A stretch of DNA of 11,521 bases from CAYTLQ01 sp964438715 (GCA_964438715.1 CAYTLQ010000029.1:1-11521), one strand, 5' to 3'. Shown: positions 1-7,902, counted from the stretch's first letter. Notes: generated by a model from the sequence alone, not told the origin. Numbers and translations are program-made.

Positions 1-136
1 CGATTAACCATTTTGGGAAACCTGCCGAATTTTTCACTATTGTTTGTGCGAAAAGCGGAAAGCCTAAAAGGGTATAATAAACCAAAATAAGAATTAATGT
101 TTTTTTTGCTCGGATTTTGGAATAATTAATAACCAT
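1..136 (-). CDS. N-terminus of an exported protein, cut by the left edge
   Basis: Reading the reverse strand from an ATG at 136-134 gives 45 uninterrupted codons to the edge of the window. The peptide begins MVINYSKIRAKKT, a basic n-region, followed by a hydrophobic core (LILILVYYTLLGF) and a likely signal-peptidase I site at LFA|QT, close to residues 31-32. This is a textbook Sec signal peptide, and the Ala-Gln junction matches those of the other exported proteins in the window. Only about a dozen mature residues are visible, so the function cannot be named. No Shine-Dalgarno sequence is evident before the ATG. The gene is transcribed away from the 350-859 gene, so the two share a divergent upstream region. 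A chance ORF would be unlikely to produce this ordered n-region, core and cleavage pattern, but the short length keeps confidence moderate. Confidence 0.68.
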   Translation of the reverse strand, partial: MVINYSKIRAKKTLILILVYYTLLGFPLFAQTIVKNSAGFPKWLI

Positions 137-349
137 AGGCATAAAATACTACTAATCAGTCAATTTTTACAGGCATTGGAAAATATACTTTTAAACCATT
201 TCCCGAATCTTTCGATAATAGGAATATAAATATGAGGCATTATTTCAACCTTATATGTAAGTAAAAGAACATACGGAAAACCGTTTGTATTCTTTTCATA
301 AATATCAGTTTTTTTAACAAATGCAATTTTAAAGCGCCACGCTATTGAT
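137..349. other. Divergent intergenic region with an imperfect hairpin
   Basis: These 213 bases separate two divergently read genes and should hold both promoters. I could not find a convincing sigma70-type or Bacteroidetes-type (TTTG / TAnnTTTG) promoter pair for either direction. The clearest structure is an imperfect inverted repeat at 254-300. TATG 254-257 pairs with CATA 297-300, AAAAGA 263-268 with TCTTTT 291-296, ATAC 271-274 with GTAT 287-290, and GG 275-276 with CC 281-282 around an AAAA loop, with unpaired bases between the blocks. It ends about 50 bases before the 350 gene. In such AT-rich sequence part of this pairing could be chance. Confidence 0.35.
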
Positions 350-859
350 ATGATCAGCGAACAGGAAGTGAAAGACATTTATACTTTCATTACGAGTAAG
401 GAGTGGGATGAAATTGATAGAATAATAAAAGATTTCAGTGAGGAGCAACCGGAACTTGTTCGCTACCTGACAGAAGTTAGTATAAGATTAACAATGAACG
501 ATATAGAAATTGAAAGTTTCTTTTTTACTGCTGTAATGTCGTGGCAAATACTATCCTCGAGATATCAGCTCTCCGCCGGAGATGTTGAGACAATATTAAA
601 AATGAACTCGATTTTTATTGTAGAGCTGATTTCCATGTTGAGCAATGACGAAAGGGATATTAGAGATATTTTGCGGGAATTTGCACGGAAATCGCAGGAA
701 CCATTTCTTATTTATTTGCTGGGCGACCTAATCTACGACCCGGAAGACTATCTGGCACAAAAACTTATTCACCCACGAAATGCTTCGGTTGCTTTCGCAG
801 CTTTGTTTGTCTGCCTTGAAGTACTTCTTGTTGAAGCTGTTCCATTTTCTGTAAACTAA
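350..859 (+). CDS. Hypothetical helical protein, 169 residues, family not recognised
   Basis: I do not recognise this protein. It has no signal peptide and no obvious membrane segment, and is strongly acidic and probably almost all helical. Amphipathic stretches include VKDIYTFITSKEWDEIDRII near the start, an aromatic run around ESFFFTAVMSWQIL in the first half, and DERDIRDILREFARK in the middle. The C-terminus is hydrophobic (VAFAALFVCLEVLLVEAVPF), more like a buried helix than a transmembrane anchor because it contains two Glu. There are no Cys/His metal clusters or nucleotide-binding motifs. The start is ATG 350; there is no Shine-Dalgarno sequence and no other good upstream ATG in frame. 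It is divergent from the exported protein at the left edge and separated from the tricorn gene by about 320 bases with a possible terminator, so it is probably its own unit. Natural codon flow and composition support a real gene. Confidence 0.72.
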   Translation: MISEQEVKDIYTFITSKEWDEIDRIIKDFSEEQPELVRYLTEVSIRLTMNDIEIESFFFTAVMSWQILSSRYQLSAGDVETILKMNSIFIVELISMLSNDERDIRDILREFARKSQEPFLIYLLGDLIYDPEDYLAQKLIHPRNASVAFAALFVCLEVLLVEAVPFSVN

Positions 860-881
860 ACTCTGCACTACTCAATTACTA

Positions 882-909
882 ATTTTCGTTGAAAACGAGA
901 ATAATTTTT
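882..909 (+). terminator. Weak candidate intrinsic terminator after the 350-859 gene
   Basis: TTTTCGTT (883-890) pairs with AACGAGAA (894-901) around a GAA loop. This gives eight pairs including one G-U, with a possible further A-T pair at 882/902. A T-rich tail (TTTTT, 905-909) follows. The stem is A/U rich and therefore weak, and the T run starts three to four bases after the stem. It sits 23 bases past the stop codon, the right place for a terminator. Confidence 0.35.
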
Positions 910-1164
910 CTCACCACATATTTATTCCTACGAGTACAAAGTGTCTTTGGAATTGTTTTTACGGTACTAACAGAATATCATTCTCCTGTATTTAATATCT
1001 CTTAACGCATAGTAATAATTTTCCGTTGTCAACATTCATCACATGATGGAATAATAAACACGGAATAACAAGTACCGGAACGAGGTACTCACCGCGTAAT
1101 AAATTCTATCTTTTTCAATTGCACAATTTCCGTTATTTTAACCTTATTCTATCGCGTATTTATA

Positions 1165-1178
1165 AAGGATAATTGGAG
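1165..1178 (+). promoter_or_regulatory. Ribosome binding site that decides the tricorn start
   Basis: AAAGGA at 1165-1169/1170 lies nine bases before ATG 1179, ideal spacing, but only three bases before the in-frame TTG at 1173. This favours ATG 1179 as the start and removes two residues from the longest possible reading. Confidence 0.65.
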
Positions 1179-4100
1179 ATGCTTTCCGGACTTTTTCCTA
1201 AAATCGTAATTACCTGCCTCACTTGTATTTTATTAACTCAGCAAATTTCAGCGCAGTTATATCGCCAACCGACATTAAATAAAGATGGCTCAATGATAGC
1301 TTTTTGTTATCAGGGTGATATCTGGGTCGTTTCTGCTTCAGGTGGAACTGCAAGAAGACTAACTGTTCATGAAGCGAACGAAACACTACCAAAGTTTTCA
1401 CCCGATGATAAATTTATTGCATTTTCCTCAGGTCGGTATGGGAATAATGACTTATTTATAATGCCTGTTGAAGGTGGCGCTCCAAAAAGACTAACATTTC
1501 ATTCATCCGGTGATGCTCTTTCTTCGTGGAGTGAAGACGGCAAATTGCTTTTTTCTACAGTGCGGGAGTTTCAGCAGTTAGAACGAGACCCTGAGGTTTA
1601 TGCAATACCTGCAAATGGTGGAACGGAACAGAGAATACTGGATGCTCTGGGTTCCGACCCCGTTACCTCGCCTGACGGCAAATATATTGCTTTTACACAG
1701 GGAGGATCGAACCCTGTTTTTCGTGAGGCATATACCGGATCAGCAAATAAGGATATTTATCTTTTTGACACCGAAACGAAAAGATTTACAAAATTACTTG
1801 ATTGGCAATCAAACGAGTTTTTACCTCAATGGAGTGATGCAAGAACCTTATTCTTTTTAAGCTCAAAAAATGGCAAGTATAATATTTACAAAACACAGAT
1901 AGGTGAGGATGGTACATCTTCCGGAACACCGGTTCAGGTAACTAAATATACCGATTATGCAGTAAGATTTTTTAATATAAGCCGCAATGGAAAATCGATA
2001 GTGTTTGAACAAGGGACAAATTTGTACCTGATTAAAGGCAACAGCAGTCCGACTCGTCTTAACATCATTGCCGGGGGCGATGTTCGGTTAGATCCCGAAG
2101 AAACTAAACTATTCAGTAAAGACGCAAGCGAATATGCTGTATCCCCGAATGGAAAACTTGTTGCCCTGGTTGTACGCGGAGAAGTATTTATTAAAGAAAT
2201 AGATAAAGAAAAAACCAGAAGCAAAAATGTTTCGGAGCATCCGTACAGGGACTACTCCCCGGTTTGGCTTAGTGATACGACATTAATTTTTATTTCTGAC
2301 CGCGAAGATGATAACTTTGAAATGTACCTTGTTCGGTCGGCAGATAATTCACAACCGAATTTATTTAAGACAATGAAGTCGGAAGTTGTTCGTCTCACAA
2401 CAACAAAAGAGGATGAATCAGCTCCTATCGTATCTCCGGACGGCAAAAAAATCGCGTTTATTCGTGGAGGAGGAAAACTTATTACGGCTGATATTTCCAA
2501 AGAAGGAAAGTTAGGTAAAGAAACAATTCTCCTTGACGGCTGGGCAACCCCCGAAGGTGTAACATGGAGCCCTGATAGCAAATGGCTCGCTTATTCAATT
2601 TCCGATCTTTATTTCAATGAAGATGTATTTATACAACAAGCAGATAATAGCGGTAACCCGGTAAATGTAAGTATGCATCCCCGCACAGACTCCAGACCGT
2701 TCTGGAGCCCTGATGGCTCGAAGTTGGGTTTCATTTCTGCACGGAATCAGTTAAATGATGATGTGTGGTTTGCCTGGTTGAAAAAAGAAGATTTTGAGAA
2801 GACGAAGCAGGATTGGGAAGACAAAGAACCCTCCAATGCAAAAAAGGATGAAAAGAAAGACAGTGTAAAAATAAAACCTGTTATTATTGATACAGAAAGA
2901 ATTCATGAGCGCCTTGTGCAGGTTACTTCATTTCCCGGAAATGAGGGAAATGCCCTCACCTCTAAAGACGGGGAGACATTTTACTATACCGCTATGAGCA
3001 GTACAGCCAAAGGTTACGACCTCTACAGCATAAAATGGGATGGAAAAGATCTGAAAGAACTTTCTAAAGGGGGGCAGAATCCGTCGGCTGTATCTGCTGA
3101 CAAAGAAGTGGCGTATCTTTATTTTTTTAAGCCAGGAGGAGCCTTAGCACGGCACGATCTTAAAGGCGATAAACAAGAAGCTTTACCGTATGCTTTAAAG
3201 CTGAAAATTGATTATGCCGAGGAAAGAAAACAAATGTTTGCTGAAGGCTGGCGTGCATTACGAGATGGCTTTTATGATCCAAACTTTCATGGAAAAGATT
3301 GGAAGGAACTAAAAGAAAAATATGAACCACTTTGCATGGCCGCATCCACTGAAGCAGATTTCAGAGAAATGTTTAATTATATGCTCGGTGAATTAAATGC
3401 CAGCCACATGGGGATGTTTGGCGCTGACAGGGCAGAAACTCAAAAAGACGCAACCGGCTTGCTCGGTGCTGAACTATATCCCGTGAAGGATGGTATGAGA
3501 GTGGGAAGAGTGATACCGGACTCTCCTGCCGACCGTACGGTAAGCAAACTAAATGTTGGCGACATTATTACAGGAGTTGGAGAAGTTCCACTTTCTGATA
3601 CTCTTAACTTTTATGATTTACTTCGTAATAAGGCAGATGAGCAGATTCTTCTTTCAGTAAAGAGCCCGGATGGAAAAGAGCGTGAGGTAGTAATCCGACC
3701 GGTTGCTTCTTTACGCAAATTATTATATGAAGAATGGGTTTTACAAAAAAGGAAACTCACCGATGAATATTCCGGCGGGAAACTTGGCTATTTACACATT
3801 CAGGGAATGGATATGGCTAGTTTTGAAGAGTTTGAAAGAGAACTCACTGCCGCCGGATACGGTAAAGAAGGTTTGGTAATTGATGTTCGTTATAATGGCG
3901 GAGGATTTACCACAGACCTGCTTATGACAATTTTGAATTATAAACAGCATGCTTATACAATTCCCCGCGGGGCAGCTGAAAACTTAGAAAAGGAAAAATT
4001 CAAATTTCGTAATTATTACCCCACCGGAGAACGCCTTGTTTTTGCCGCATGGTTAAGACCCTCAATTACATTATGTAATGAGAACAGTTATTCTAATGCA

Positions 4101-4385
4101 GAAATATTTTCGCATGCCTTTAAAACTCTTGGGATAGGTAAGGTTGTCGGTCAGCCAACAAATGGATCGGTGATATCCACCGGAGCTAGAAGTCTGATTG
4201 ATGGGTCGTATGTCCGTATGCCATTCCGGGGATGGTTTACAAAGGCTACCGATCAGAACCAGGAACTTGGACCTGCGGTACCGGATTATCTGGTAGTAAA
4301 TTCGATTGATGGTAAATCGAAGAATGTTGATGAACAACTGAAAAAAGCAGTTGAAGTGCTGCTATCGCAAATAAACAGAAAGTAA
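1179..4385 (+). CDS. Exported tricorn-type serine peptidase (S41 family)
   Basis: A 1068-residue peptidase that should cleave oligopeptides outside the cytoplasm. Residues 1-25 form a signal peptide (cleavage ISA|Q). Two WD40/PD40-like beta-propeller regions follow, with repeated blades of the type FSPDDKFIAFSS, SPDGKYIAFTQ, VSPDGKKIAFIRG and WSPDGSKLGFIS. A Lys/Glu-rich linker near 540-570 precedes the core. The catalytic half contains the SH pair Ser742-His743 (NASHMG), a PDZ domain at about 758-845, and an S41 domain from about 868. In that domain are VIDVRYNGGG at 900-909, the nucleophile Ser972 in NENSYSNAE, and Glu1029 in QELGPAVPD. These match the Ser745, His746, Ser965 and Glu1023 tetrad of Thermoplasma tricorn in order and near-identical position, so the enzyme looks complete and active. 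The residue after the nucleophile is Asn973 rather than the archaeal Asp. Unlike archaeal tricorn, it is predicted to be exported. The phosphatase gene follows after 36 bases without a terminator, suggesting one transcript. The physiological substrate is unknown. Confidence 0.95.
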   Translation: MLSGLFPKIVITCLTCILLTQQISAQLYRQPTLNKDGSMIAFCYQGDIWVVSASGGTARRLTVHEANETLPKFSPDDKFIAFSSGRYGNNDLFIMPVEGGAPKRLTFHSSGDALSSWSEDGKLLFSTVREFQQLERDPEVYAIPANGGTEQRILDALGSDPVTSPDGKYIAFTQGGSNPVFREAYTGSANKDIYLFDTETKRFTKLLDWQSNEFLPQWSDARTLFFLSSKNGKYNIYKTQIGEDGTSSGTPVQVTKYTDYAVRFFNISRNGKSIVFEQGTNLYLIKGNSSPTRLNIIAGGDVRLDPEETKLFSKDASEYAVSPNGKLVALVVRGEVFIKEIDKEKTRSKNVSEHPYRDYSPVWLSDTTLIFISDREDDNFEMYLVRSADNSQPNLFKTMKSEVVRLTTTKEDESAPIVSPDGKKIAFIRGGGKLITADISKEGKLGKETILLDGWATPEGVTWSPDSKWLAYSISDLYFNEDVFIQQADNSGNPVNVSMHPRTDSRPFWSPDGSKLGFISARNQLNDDVWFAWLKKEDFEKTKQDWEDKEPSNAKKDEKKDSVKIKPVIIDTERIHERLVQVTSFPGNEGNALTSKDGETFYYTAMSSTAKGYDLYSIKWDGKDLKELSKGGQNPSAVSADKEVAYLYFFKPGGALARHDLKGDKQEALPYALKLKIDYAEERKQMFAEGWRALRDGFYDPNFHGKDWKELKEKYEPLCMAASTEADFREMFNYMLGELNASHMGMFGADRAETQKDATGLLGAELYPVKDGMRVGRVIPDSPADRTVSKLNVGDIITGVGEVPLSDTLNFYDLLRNKADEQILLSVKSPDGKEREVVIRPVASLRKLLYEEWVLQKRKLTDEYSGGKLGYLHIQGMDMASFEEFERELTAAGYGKEGLVIDVRYNGGGFTTDLLMTILNYKQHAYTIPRGAAENLEKEKFKFRNYYPTGERLVFAAWLRPSITLCNENSYSNAEIFSHAFKTLGIGKVVGQPTNGSVISTGARSLIDGSYVRMPFRGWFTKATDQNQELGPAVPDYLVVNSIDGKSKNVDEQLKKAVEVLLSQINRK

Positions 4386-4421
4386 ATGCATATAAATAAT
4401 GGTTTTTAATACAAACATTCG

Positions 4422-6602
4422 ATGAGAAGAAACTTCGTTCTTTTTACCGTTATTTATATGCTTACAGGTGCATTGTTTGTTACAAAAAGTCAGGTGAACG
4501 ATGTCATAATAGTTTCTTATGATAGTCTTGTTGATAAAAAAACAGGAAAATCATCCGGAATTTCCCTCGACGGTTTGTGGAAATTTCATCCGGGCGATAA
4601 TATGGAATGGGCAAAACCTGATTTCGACGATAGTGACTGGAGAATTCAGAAATCCGATTTTGATCCCGATTCAATTAAAAAACTCGGTTGGAAGGGCATA
4701 GGATGGTTCAGGATAAAGATTAAACCCGACTCTTCAATACGGGACAGAGTAGTAGGTTTAGCAATTTATCATATGGGTGCATCGGAAATTTATCTTGACG
4801 GTAAACTGGTTCATGCTTTTGGTTCTCCCTCCGTATCCCCGGAAAATGAAAAAGTTGCCATTCCGGATATATCGCCATTACCACTATTTACTGCAGGCGA
4901 TTCAGTGAGAGTACTCGCAATTCGTTATTCTAACCATTTTCTCAACGAATCATCTCTTCTTCTCAGGCAGGTGGTGTGGCAATTTGGGTTTATTTCCCGC
5001 TTGGTTGATGTAAAGCTCGGTATGCGTGCTAGAATGGATATTTGGCATAAAATTCACCCCATTCAACTCTCGCTTGGTGGTATTATGCTTGCCCTTGCAT
5101 TTGCTCACATTCTCATTTACTTTTTTTACAAAAAGTACAAAGCGAATCTGTATTATTCAATTTTTGGATTTACTCTTAGTACAATAACATTACTCTCATT
5201 TCATCAGCAAAATACATCGTCTGTCAGCATACATCTGGCAACTGTTTTTATTCAGTTACTCGCAGTACCATATATTTTTATTGTGTTCTGCGGATTGTTG
5301 TTTTCAATTTATTATCCAAAAATGCCCCGGCGTTATTACTTTTATCTCATTCTCGGGCTCTTAACAGCGGTCGCTATACTTATTACTCTCGACCAGAACA
5401 TTGCAAATTCTATATTGGGAATTGTGGCACTGATAACATTAGTGGATAGCGTAATAATGATCTATCGGATTGCCCGAAAAAAGATGGATGGCGCCTGGAT
5501 AATTCTTGGCGGGGCGCTTGGGTTTGTTTTAATAATGAGCTCAAATTATTTTATTATACTTTTGAAGTTATCGGAATTCATTGGCTATGAGTATTACGCA
5601 ATAATTGAATACATGGGGTATGTAAGTCTGCCGGTCGCAATGTCGCTTTATCTTGCACGAGATATTGCAAAAACAAATAAAGCGCTTGAACTGAAGATCG
5701 GAGAAATACAAGCCCTTTCCGAGCATAGTATTAAACAGGAACGACACGCCGCAGAACTCCTTTTGGAAAAAGAACGGGAAGCCTCCCGCTCTGTAGAACT
5801 TGAACTAAGAGCACAAGCTGCTGAATTACAAGCGAAGGCATCGGAAGCACAAGCGTTAATTTTAAAGCAAGAGAATCTAAGAAAAGCTAAAGAGCTAGAT
5901 GAAGCAAGAAAGTTACAGTTATCAATGCTTCCTGCTGCAGTGCCTTCAATACCCGGCTATGAATTTGGCGTTTATATGCAGACAGCTACTGAGGTAGGCG
6001 GCGACTACTTTGATTTTTATCTTGAAAAGGACGGAACCCTGACCATTGCCACCGGTGATGCAACCGGACATGGTGTTAAAGCAGGGTTAATGGTAACGGC
6101 AACAAAAAGTGTATTTACTAACTTAACTAAGCGAACTACACCATTACAATTTCTTAATGAGTTTTCCGTTTCCATTAAAGAGATGAATCTGGGGTCTTTA
6201 TATATGTGCCTGCTTATTGGAAAACTGAAAAATGATACCTTTCAATATGCGTCAGCCGGAATGCCTCAGGTGTTGATTTACCGAAATTACTCAGGAACAA
6301 TCGAGGAAATAATATCAAGGGGAATGCCGTTAGGCTCGTCTTTAAATTTTCCTTACGAACAGAAAGAAATAAAATTCGAACAATATGATACAATGCTGCT
6401 TATGAGTGATGGTTTTATCGAAATGTTCAACGATAAGAAAGAAATGTTTGGTGTTGATAGAGTAAAGGAGGTTTTTCTTGCTGTTGCCAAAAAACCGGCG
6501 CGTGAAATTATCGACTCGCTTGCAGGACAGGTTAGCGAATGGTGCGGAGGAAATCCGCCTGACGATGATGTATCCTTTGTAGTAGTGAAAAAAACCATAT
6601 AA
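4422..6602 (+). CDS. 7TM sensor protein with SpoIIE/PP2C serine phosphatase output
   Basis: A 726-residue membrane signalling protein. Residues 1-24 are a signal peptide. Residues about 45-190 form a beta-sandwich like the sugar-binding domain of family 2 glycosidases or the 7TMR-DISM extracellular domain (GLWKFHPGD, FDDSDWR, GIGWFRI, IYLDGKLV). Seven hydrophobic segments lie at about 213-236, 243-260, 270-298, 304-322, 328-349, 357-381 and 393-412. Residues 413-497 are an Ala/Glu/Leu-rich coiled coil. From about 498 comes the phosphatase, with metal-binding motifs EVGGD (Asp528), GDATGHG (Asp546), SDGFIE (Asp663) and PPDDDVSF (Asp714-716). All key acidic residues are present, so it should dephosphorylate Ser/Thr on a partner, classically an anti-sigma-factor antagonist, under control of an extracytoplasmic ligand. 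No partner kinase or STAS protein is in the window. The start ATG 4422 has no Shine-Dalgarno sequence and may rely on coupling to the tricorn gene 36 bases upstream. Confidence 0.93.
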   Translation: MRRNFVLFTVIYMLTGALFVTKSQVNDVIIVSYDSLVDKKTGKSSGISLDGLWKFHPGDNMEWAKPDFDDSDWRIQKSDFDPDSIKKLGWKGIGWFRIKIKPDSSIRDRVVGLAIYHMGASEIYLDGKLVHAFGSPSVSPENEKVAIPDISPLPLFTAGDSVRVLAIRYSNHFLNESSLLLRQVVWQFGFISRLVDVKLGMRARMDIWHKIHPIQLSLGGIMLALAFAHILIYFFYKKYKANLYYSIFGFTLSTITLLSFHQQNTSSVSIHLATVFIQLLAVPYIFIVFCGLLFSIYYPKMPRRYYFYLILGLLTAVAILITLDQNIANSILGIVALITLVDSVIMIYRIARKKMDGAWIILGGALGFVLIMSSNYFIILLKLSEFIGYEYYAIIEYMGYVSLPVAMSLYLARDIAKTNKALELKIGEIQALSEHSIKQERHAAELLLEKEREASRSVELELRAQAAELQAKASEAQALILKQENLRKAKELDEARKLQLSMLPAAVPSIPGYEFGVYMQTATEVGGDYFDFYLEKDGTLTIATGDATGHGVKAGLMVTATKSVFTNLTKRTTPLQFLNEFSVSIKEMNLGSLYMCLLIGKLKNDTFQYASAGMPQVLIYRNYSGTIEEIISRGMPLGSSLNFPYEQKEIKFEQYDTMLLMSDGFIEMFNDKKEMFGVDRVKEVFLAVAKKPAREIIDSLAGQVSEWCGGNPPDDDVSFVVVKKTI

Positions 6603-6704
6603 ATTCATTCAGTGGTTTTTACTTCCTTAACAAATTGGTTTACAGCCGCAATTAAAGTATTTTTACTATTCAGGTTTTCCGCATTTCTCGCAGATGCACT
6701 CAGT

Positions 6705-6710
6705 TATAAT
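6705..6710 (+). promoter_or_regulatory. Candidate -10 box for fbaB
   Basis: A perfect TATAAT lies 89 bases before the fbaB start, in the 197-base gap after the phosphatase gene. At 16-18 bases upstream there is only ATTTCT/GCATTT, a poor -35 match. It would imply a 5' leader of roughly 80 bases. In AT-rich DNA a lone TATAAT is weak evidence. I see no clear terminator for the preceding gene in this gap. Confidence 0.25.
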
Positions 6711-6799
6711 AAATGAATGAAAGCACCTTTGAGAAAGTACTATGAAATCGAATGGTTTTGAATTTGTAATCTCACACAAGTAAACTGGAGTAATATAAA

Positions 6800-7849
6800 A
6801 TGATAGATAAAATCCGTGAACATTTAGGTGGAGAGGCAGATGCCCTCCTGAACTATACAGCAAAATTTCCGAAAGAGAATCTTCATCTTCCCGGACCAGA
6901 TTTTGTTGACCGTATTTTTGTCCCTACCGATAGAAATATCAATGTACTAAGAAATCTGCAACTGATTTTTAACACCGGACGCCTTGCCGGTTCCGGTTAC
7001 CTTTCTATTTTACCTGTTGACCAGGGCATAGAACACTCTGCCGGCGCTTCTTTTGCTCCAAATCCCATTTATTTCGATCCTGAAAATATAGTTAAATTAG
7101 CTATTGAAGGCGGTTGTAATGCAGTAGCATCCACCTTGGGAGTACTTGGATCAGTTGCACGGAAGTATGCACATAAAATTCCTTTCGTTCTTAAGATTAA
7201 TCATAATGAATTGCTCACATATCCCAACAAACACGACCAGATTCTTTTTGCAAGTATAGAACAAGCATTTGATATGGGTTGTGCCGCTGTTGGCGCTACA
7301 ATATACTTTGGTTCTGAAGAAAGTTCGCGTCAGATAATCGAAGTAAGCGAAGCATTTCAATATGCTCATGAGCTTGGTATTGCCACAATTTTGTGGTGTT
7401 ATACCCGTAATTCAGCTTTCAAAACTGCCGAAAAAGATTATCATGTTTCTGCTGATCTTACCGGTCAGGCAAACCACCTTGGCGTGACAATAGAAGCCGA
7501 TATTATTAAGCAAAAACTGCCTGAAAATAACGGGGGATACAATGCGTTAAAATTCGGAAAAACGCATAAGAAGGTTTATTCCGATTTAACAACAGATCAT
7601 CCGATTGACTTGACCCGTTATCAGGTAATTAATAATTATATGGGCCGCGCAGGACTCATAAACAGTGGTGGTGCATCGGGTGAAAACGATTTTGCTGAAG
7701 CCGCAAAAACTGCAGTTATAAATAAGCGTGCCGGTGGAATGGGTCTCATTTCAGGAAGAAAGGCATTCCAACGCCCGATGAAAGAAGGAGTAGAACTGCT
7801 GAATCTTATTCAGGATGTTTATCTCTGTAAAGATGTAACAATTGCATAA
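6800..7849 (+). CDS. fbaB: Class I fructose-1,6-bisphosphate aldolase (FbaB/DhnA type)
   Basis: A 349-residue cytoplasmic glycolytic and gluconeogenic enzyme, interconverting fructose-1,6-bisphosphate with dihydroxyacetone phosphate and glyceraldehyde-3-phosphate by Schiff-base chemistry. The length matches E. coli FbaB (350 residues). Key blocks are LPVDQGIEHSAG with Asp74, ADIIKQKLP with Lys237 as the expected Schiff-base lysine (E. coli Lys236), INSGGASGEND, and GLISGRKAFQRP near the C-terminus as the phosphate-binding loop. The start ATG 6800 is preceded by TGGAG (6786-6790) at nine bases, a good ribosome binding site. It has its own strong terminator downstream and a 197-base gap upstream, so it is probably transcribed alone. 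Its neighbours have no metabolic connection. All expected catalytic residues are present and nothing in the gene is unusual. Confidence 0.96.
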   Translation: MIDKIREHLGGEADALLNYTAKFPKENLHLPGPDFVDRIFVPTDRNINVLRNLQLIFNTGRLAGSGYLSILPVDQGIEHSAGASFAPNPIYFDPENIVKLAIEGGCNAVASTLGVLGSVARKYAHKIPFVLKINHNELLTYPNKHDQILFASIEQAFDMGCAAVGATIYFGSEESSRQIIEVSEAFQYAHELGIATILWCYTRNSAFKTAEKDYHVSADLTGQANHLGVTIEADIIKQKLPENNGGYNALKFGKTHKKVYSDLTTDHPIDLTRYQVINNYMGRAGLINSGGASGENDFAEAAKTAVINKRAGGMGLISGRKAFQRPMKEGVELLNLIQDVYLCKDVTIA

Positions 7850-7869
7850 AACAGTTCCCCGATTTTCAC

Positions 7870-7902
7870 GCCCCGCAGTGATAAAACATTGCGGGGCTTT
7901 TT
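7870..7902 (+). terminator. Strong rho-independent terminator of fbaB
   Basis: GCCCCGCAGTG (7870-7880) pairs with CATTGCGGGGC (7887-7897) around an ATAAAA loop. This is an 11-bp stem with one G-U pair and a GC-rich base, followed directly by TTTTT (7898-7902). It begins 21 bases after the fbaB stop codon. The right arm overlaps the longest possible reading of the next gene, which argues for a later start for that gene. Confidence 0.93.

Larger units (their letters stand above)
860..1178. other. Gene-free region upstream of the tricorn gene, with a perfect 6-bp hairpin
   Basis: About 319 bases hold no ORF that I can support on either strand. Beyond the candidate terminator at 882-909, the notable structure is AGTACC (1071-1076) and GGTACT (1084-1089), a perfect 6-bp inverted repeat with a 7-base loop, 90 bases before the tricorn start. 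GGTACT occurs once more at 963-968, so the 1071-1076 arm could pair with either copy. Two similar blocks, TTTTCCGTT near 1020 and ATTTCCGTT near 1126, are also repeated. I found no strong promoter. TTGCAC at 1119-1124 with TATTCT at 1145-1150 has too long a spacer to trust. The region could be a long structured leader or a regulatory zone for the tricorn-phosphatase pair. Confidence 0.3.

Noticed and set aside
160..378. Reverse-strand ORF of 72 codons between the two leftmost genes
   Set aside because: It begins inside the 350-859 gene and lacks a signal peptide, motif or ribosome binding site. Its composition is that of translated AT-rich intergenic DNA.
1173..1178. TTG 1173 as start of the tricorn gene
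   Set aside because: The ribosome binding site at 1165-1170 is only three bases away from it, but ideally spaced for ATG 1179, which also starts a clean signal peptide.
2252..2581. Longest antisense ORF (109 codons) within the tricorn gene
   Set aside because: It lies wholly opposite well-conserved propeller blades and is rich in Ser and Arg, as expected for an antisense shadow.
6342..6608. Two overlapping reverse-strand ORFs over the end of the phosphatase gene
   Set aside because: The opposite strand encodes essential PP2C motifs; these readings are antisense shadows without recognisable domains.
6666..6863. Reverse-strand 65-codon ORF in the gap before fbaB, with a CxxC near its C-terminus
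   Set aside because: It starts inside fbaB, has no upstream ribosome binding site, and a single CICEKC is not enough to support a zinc-binding protein.
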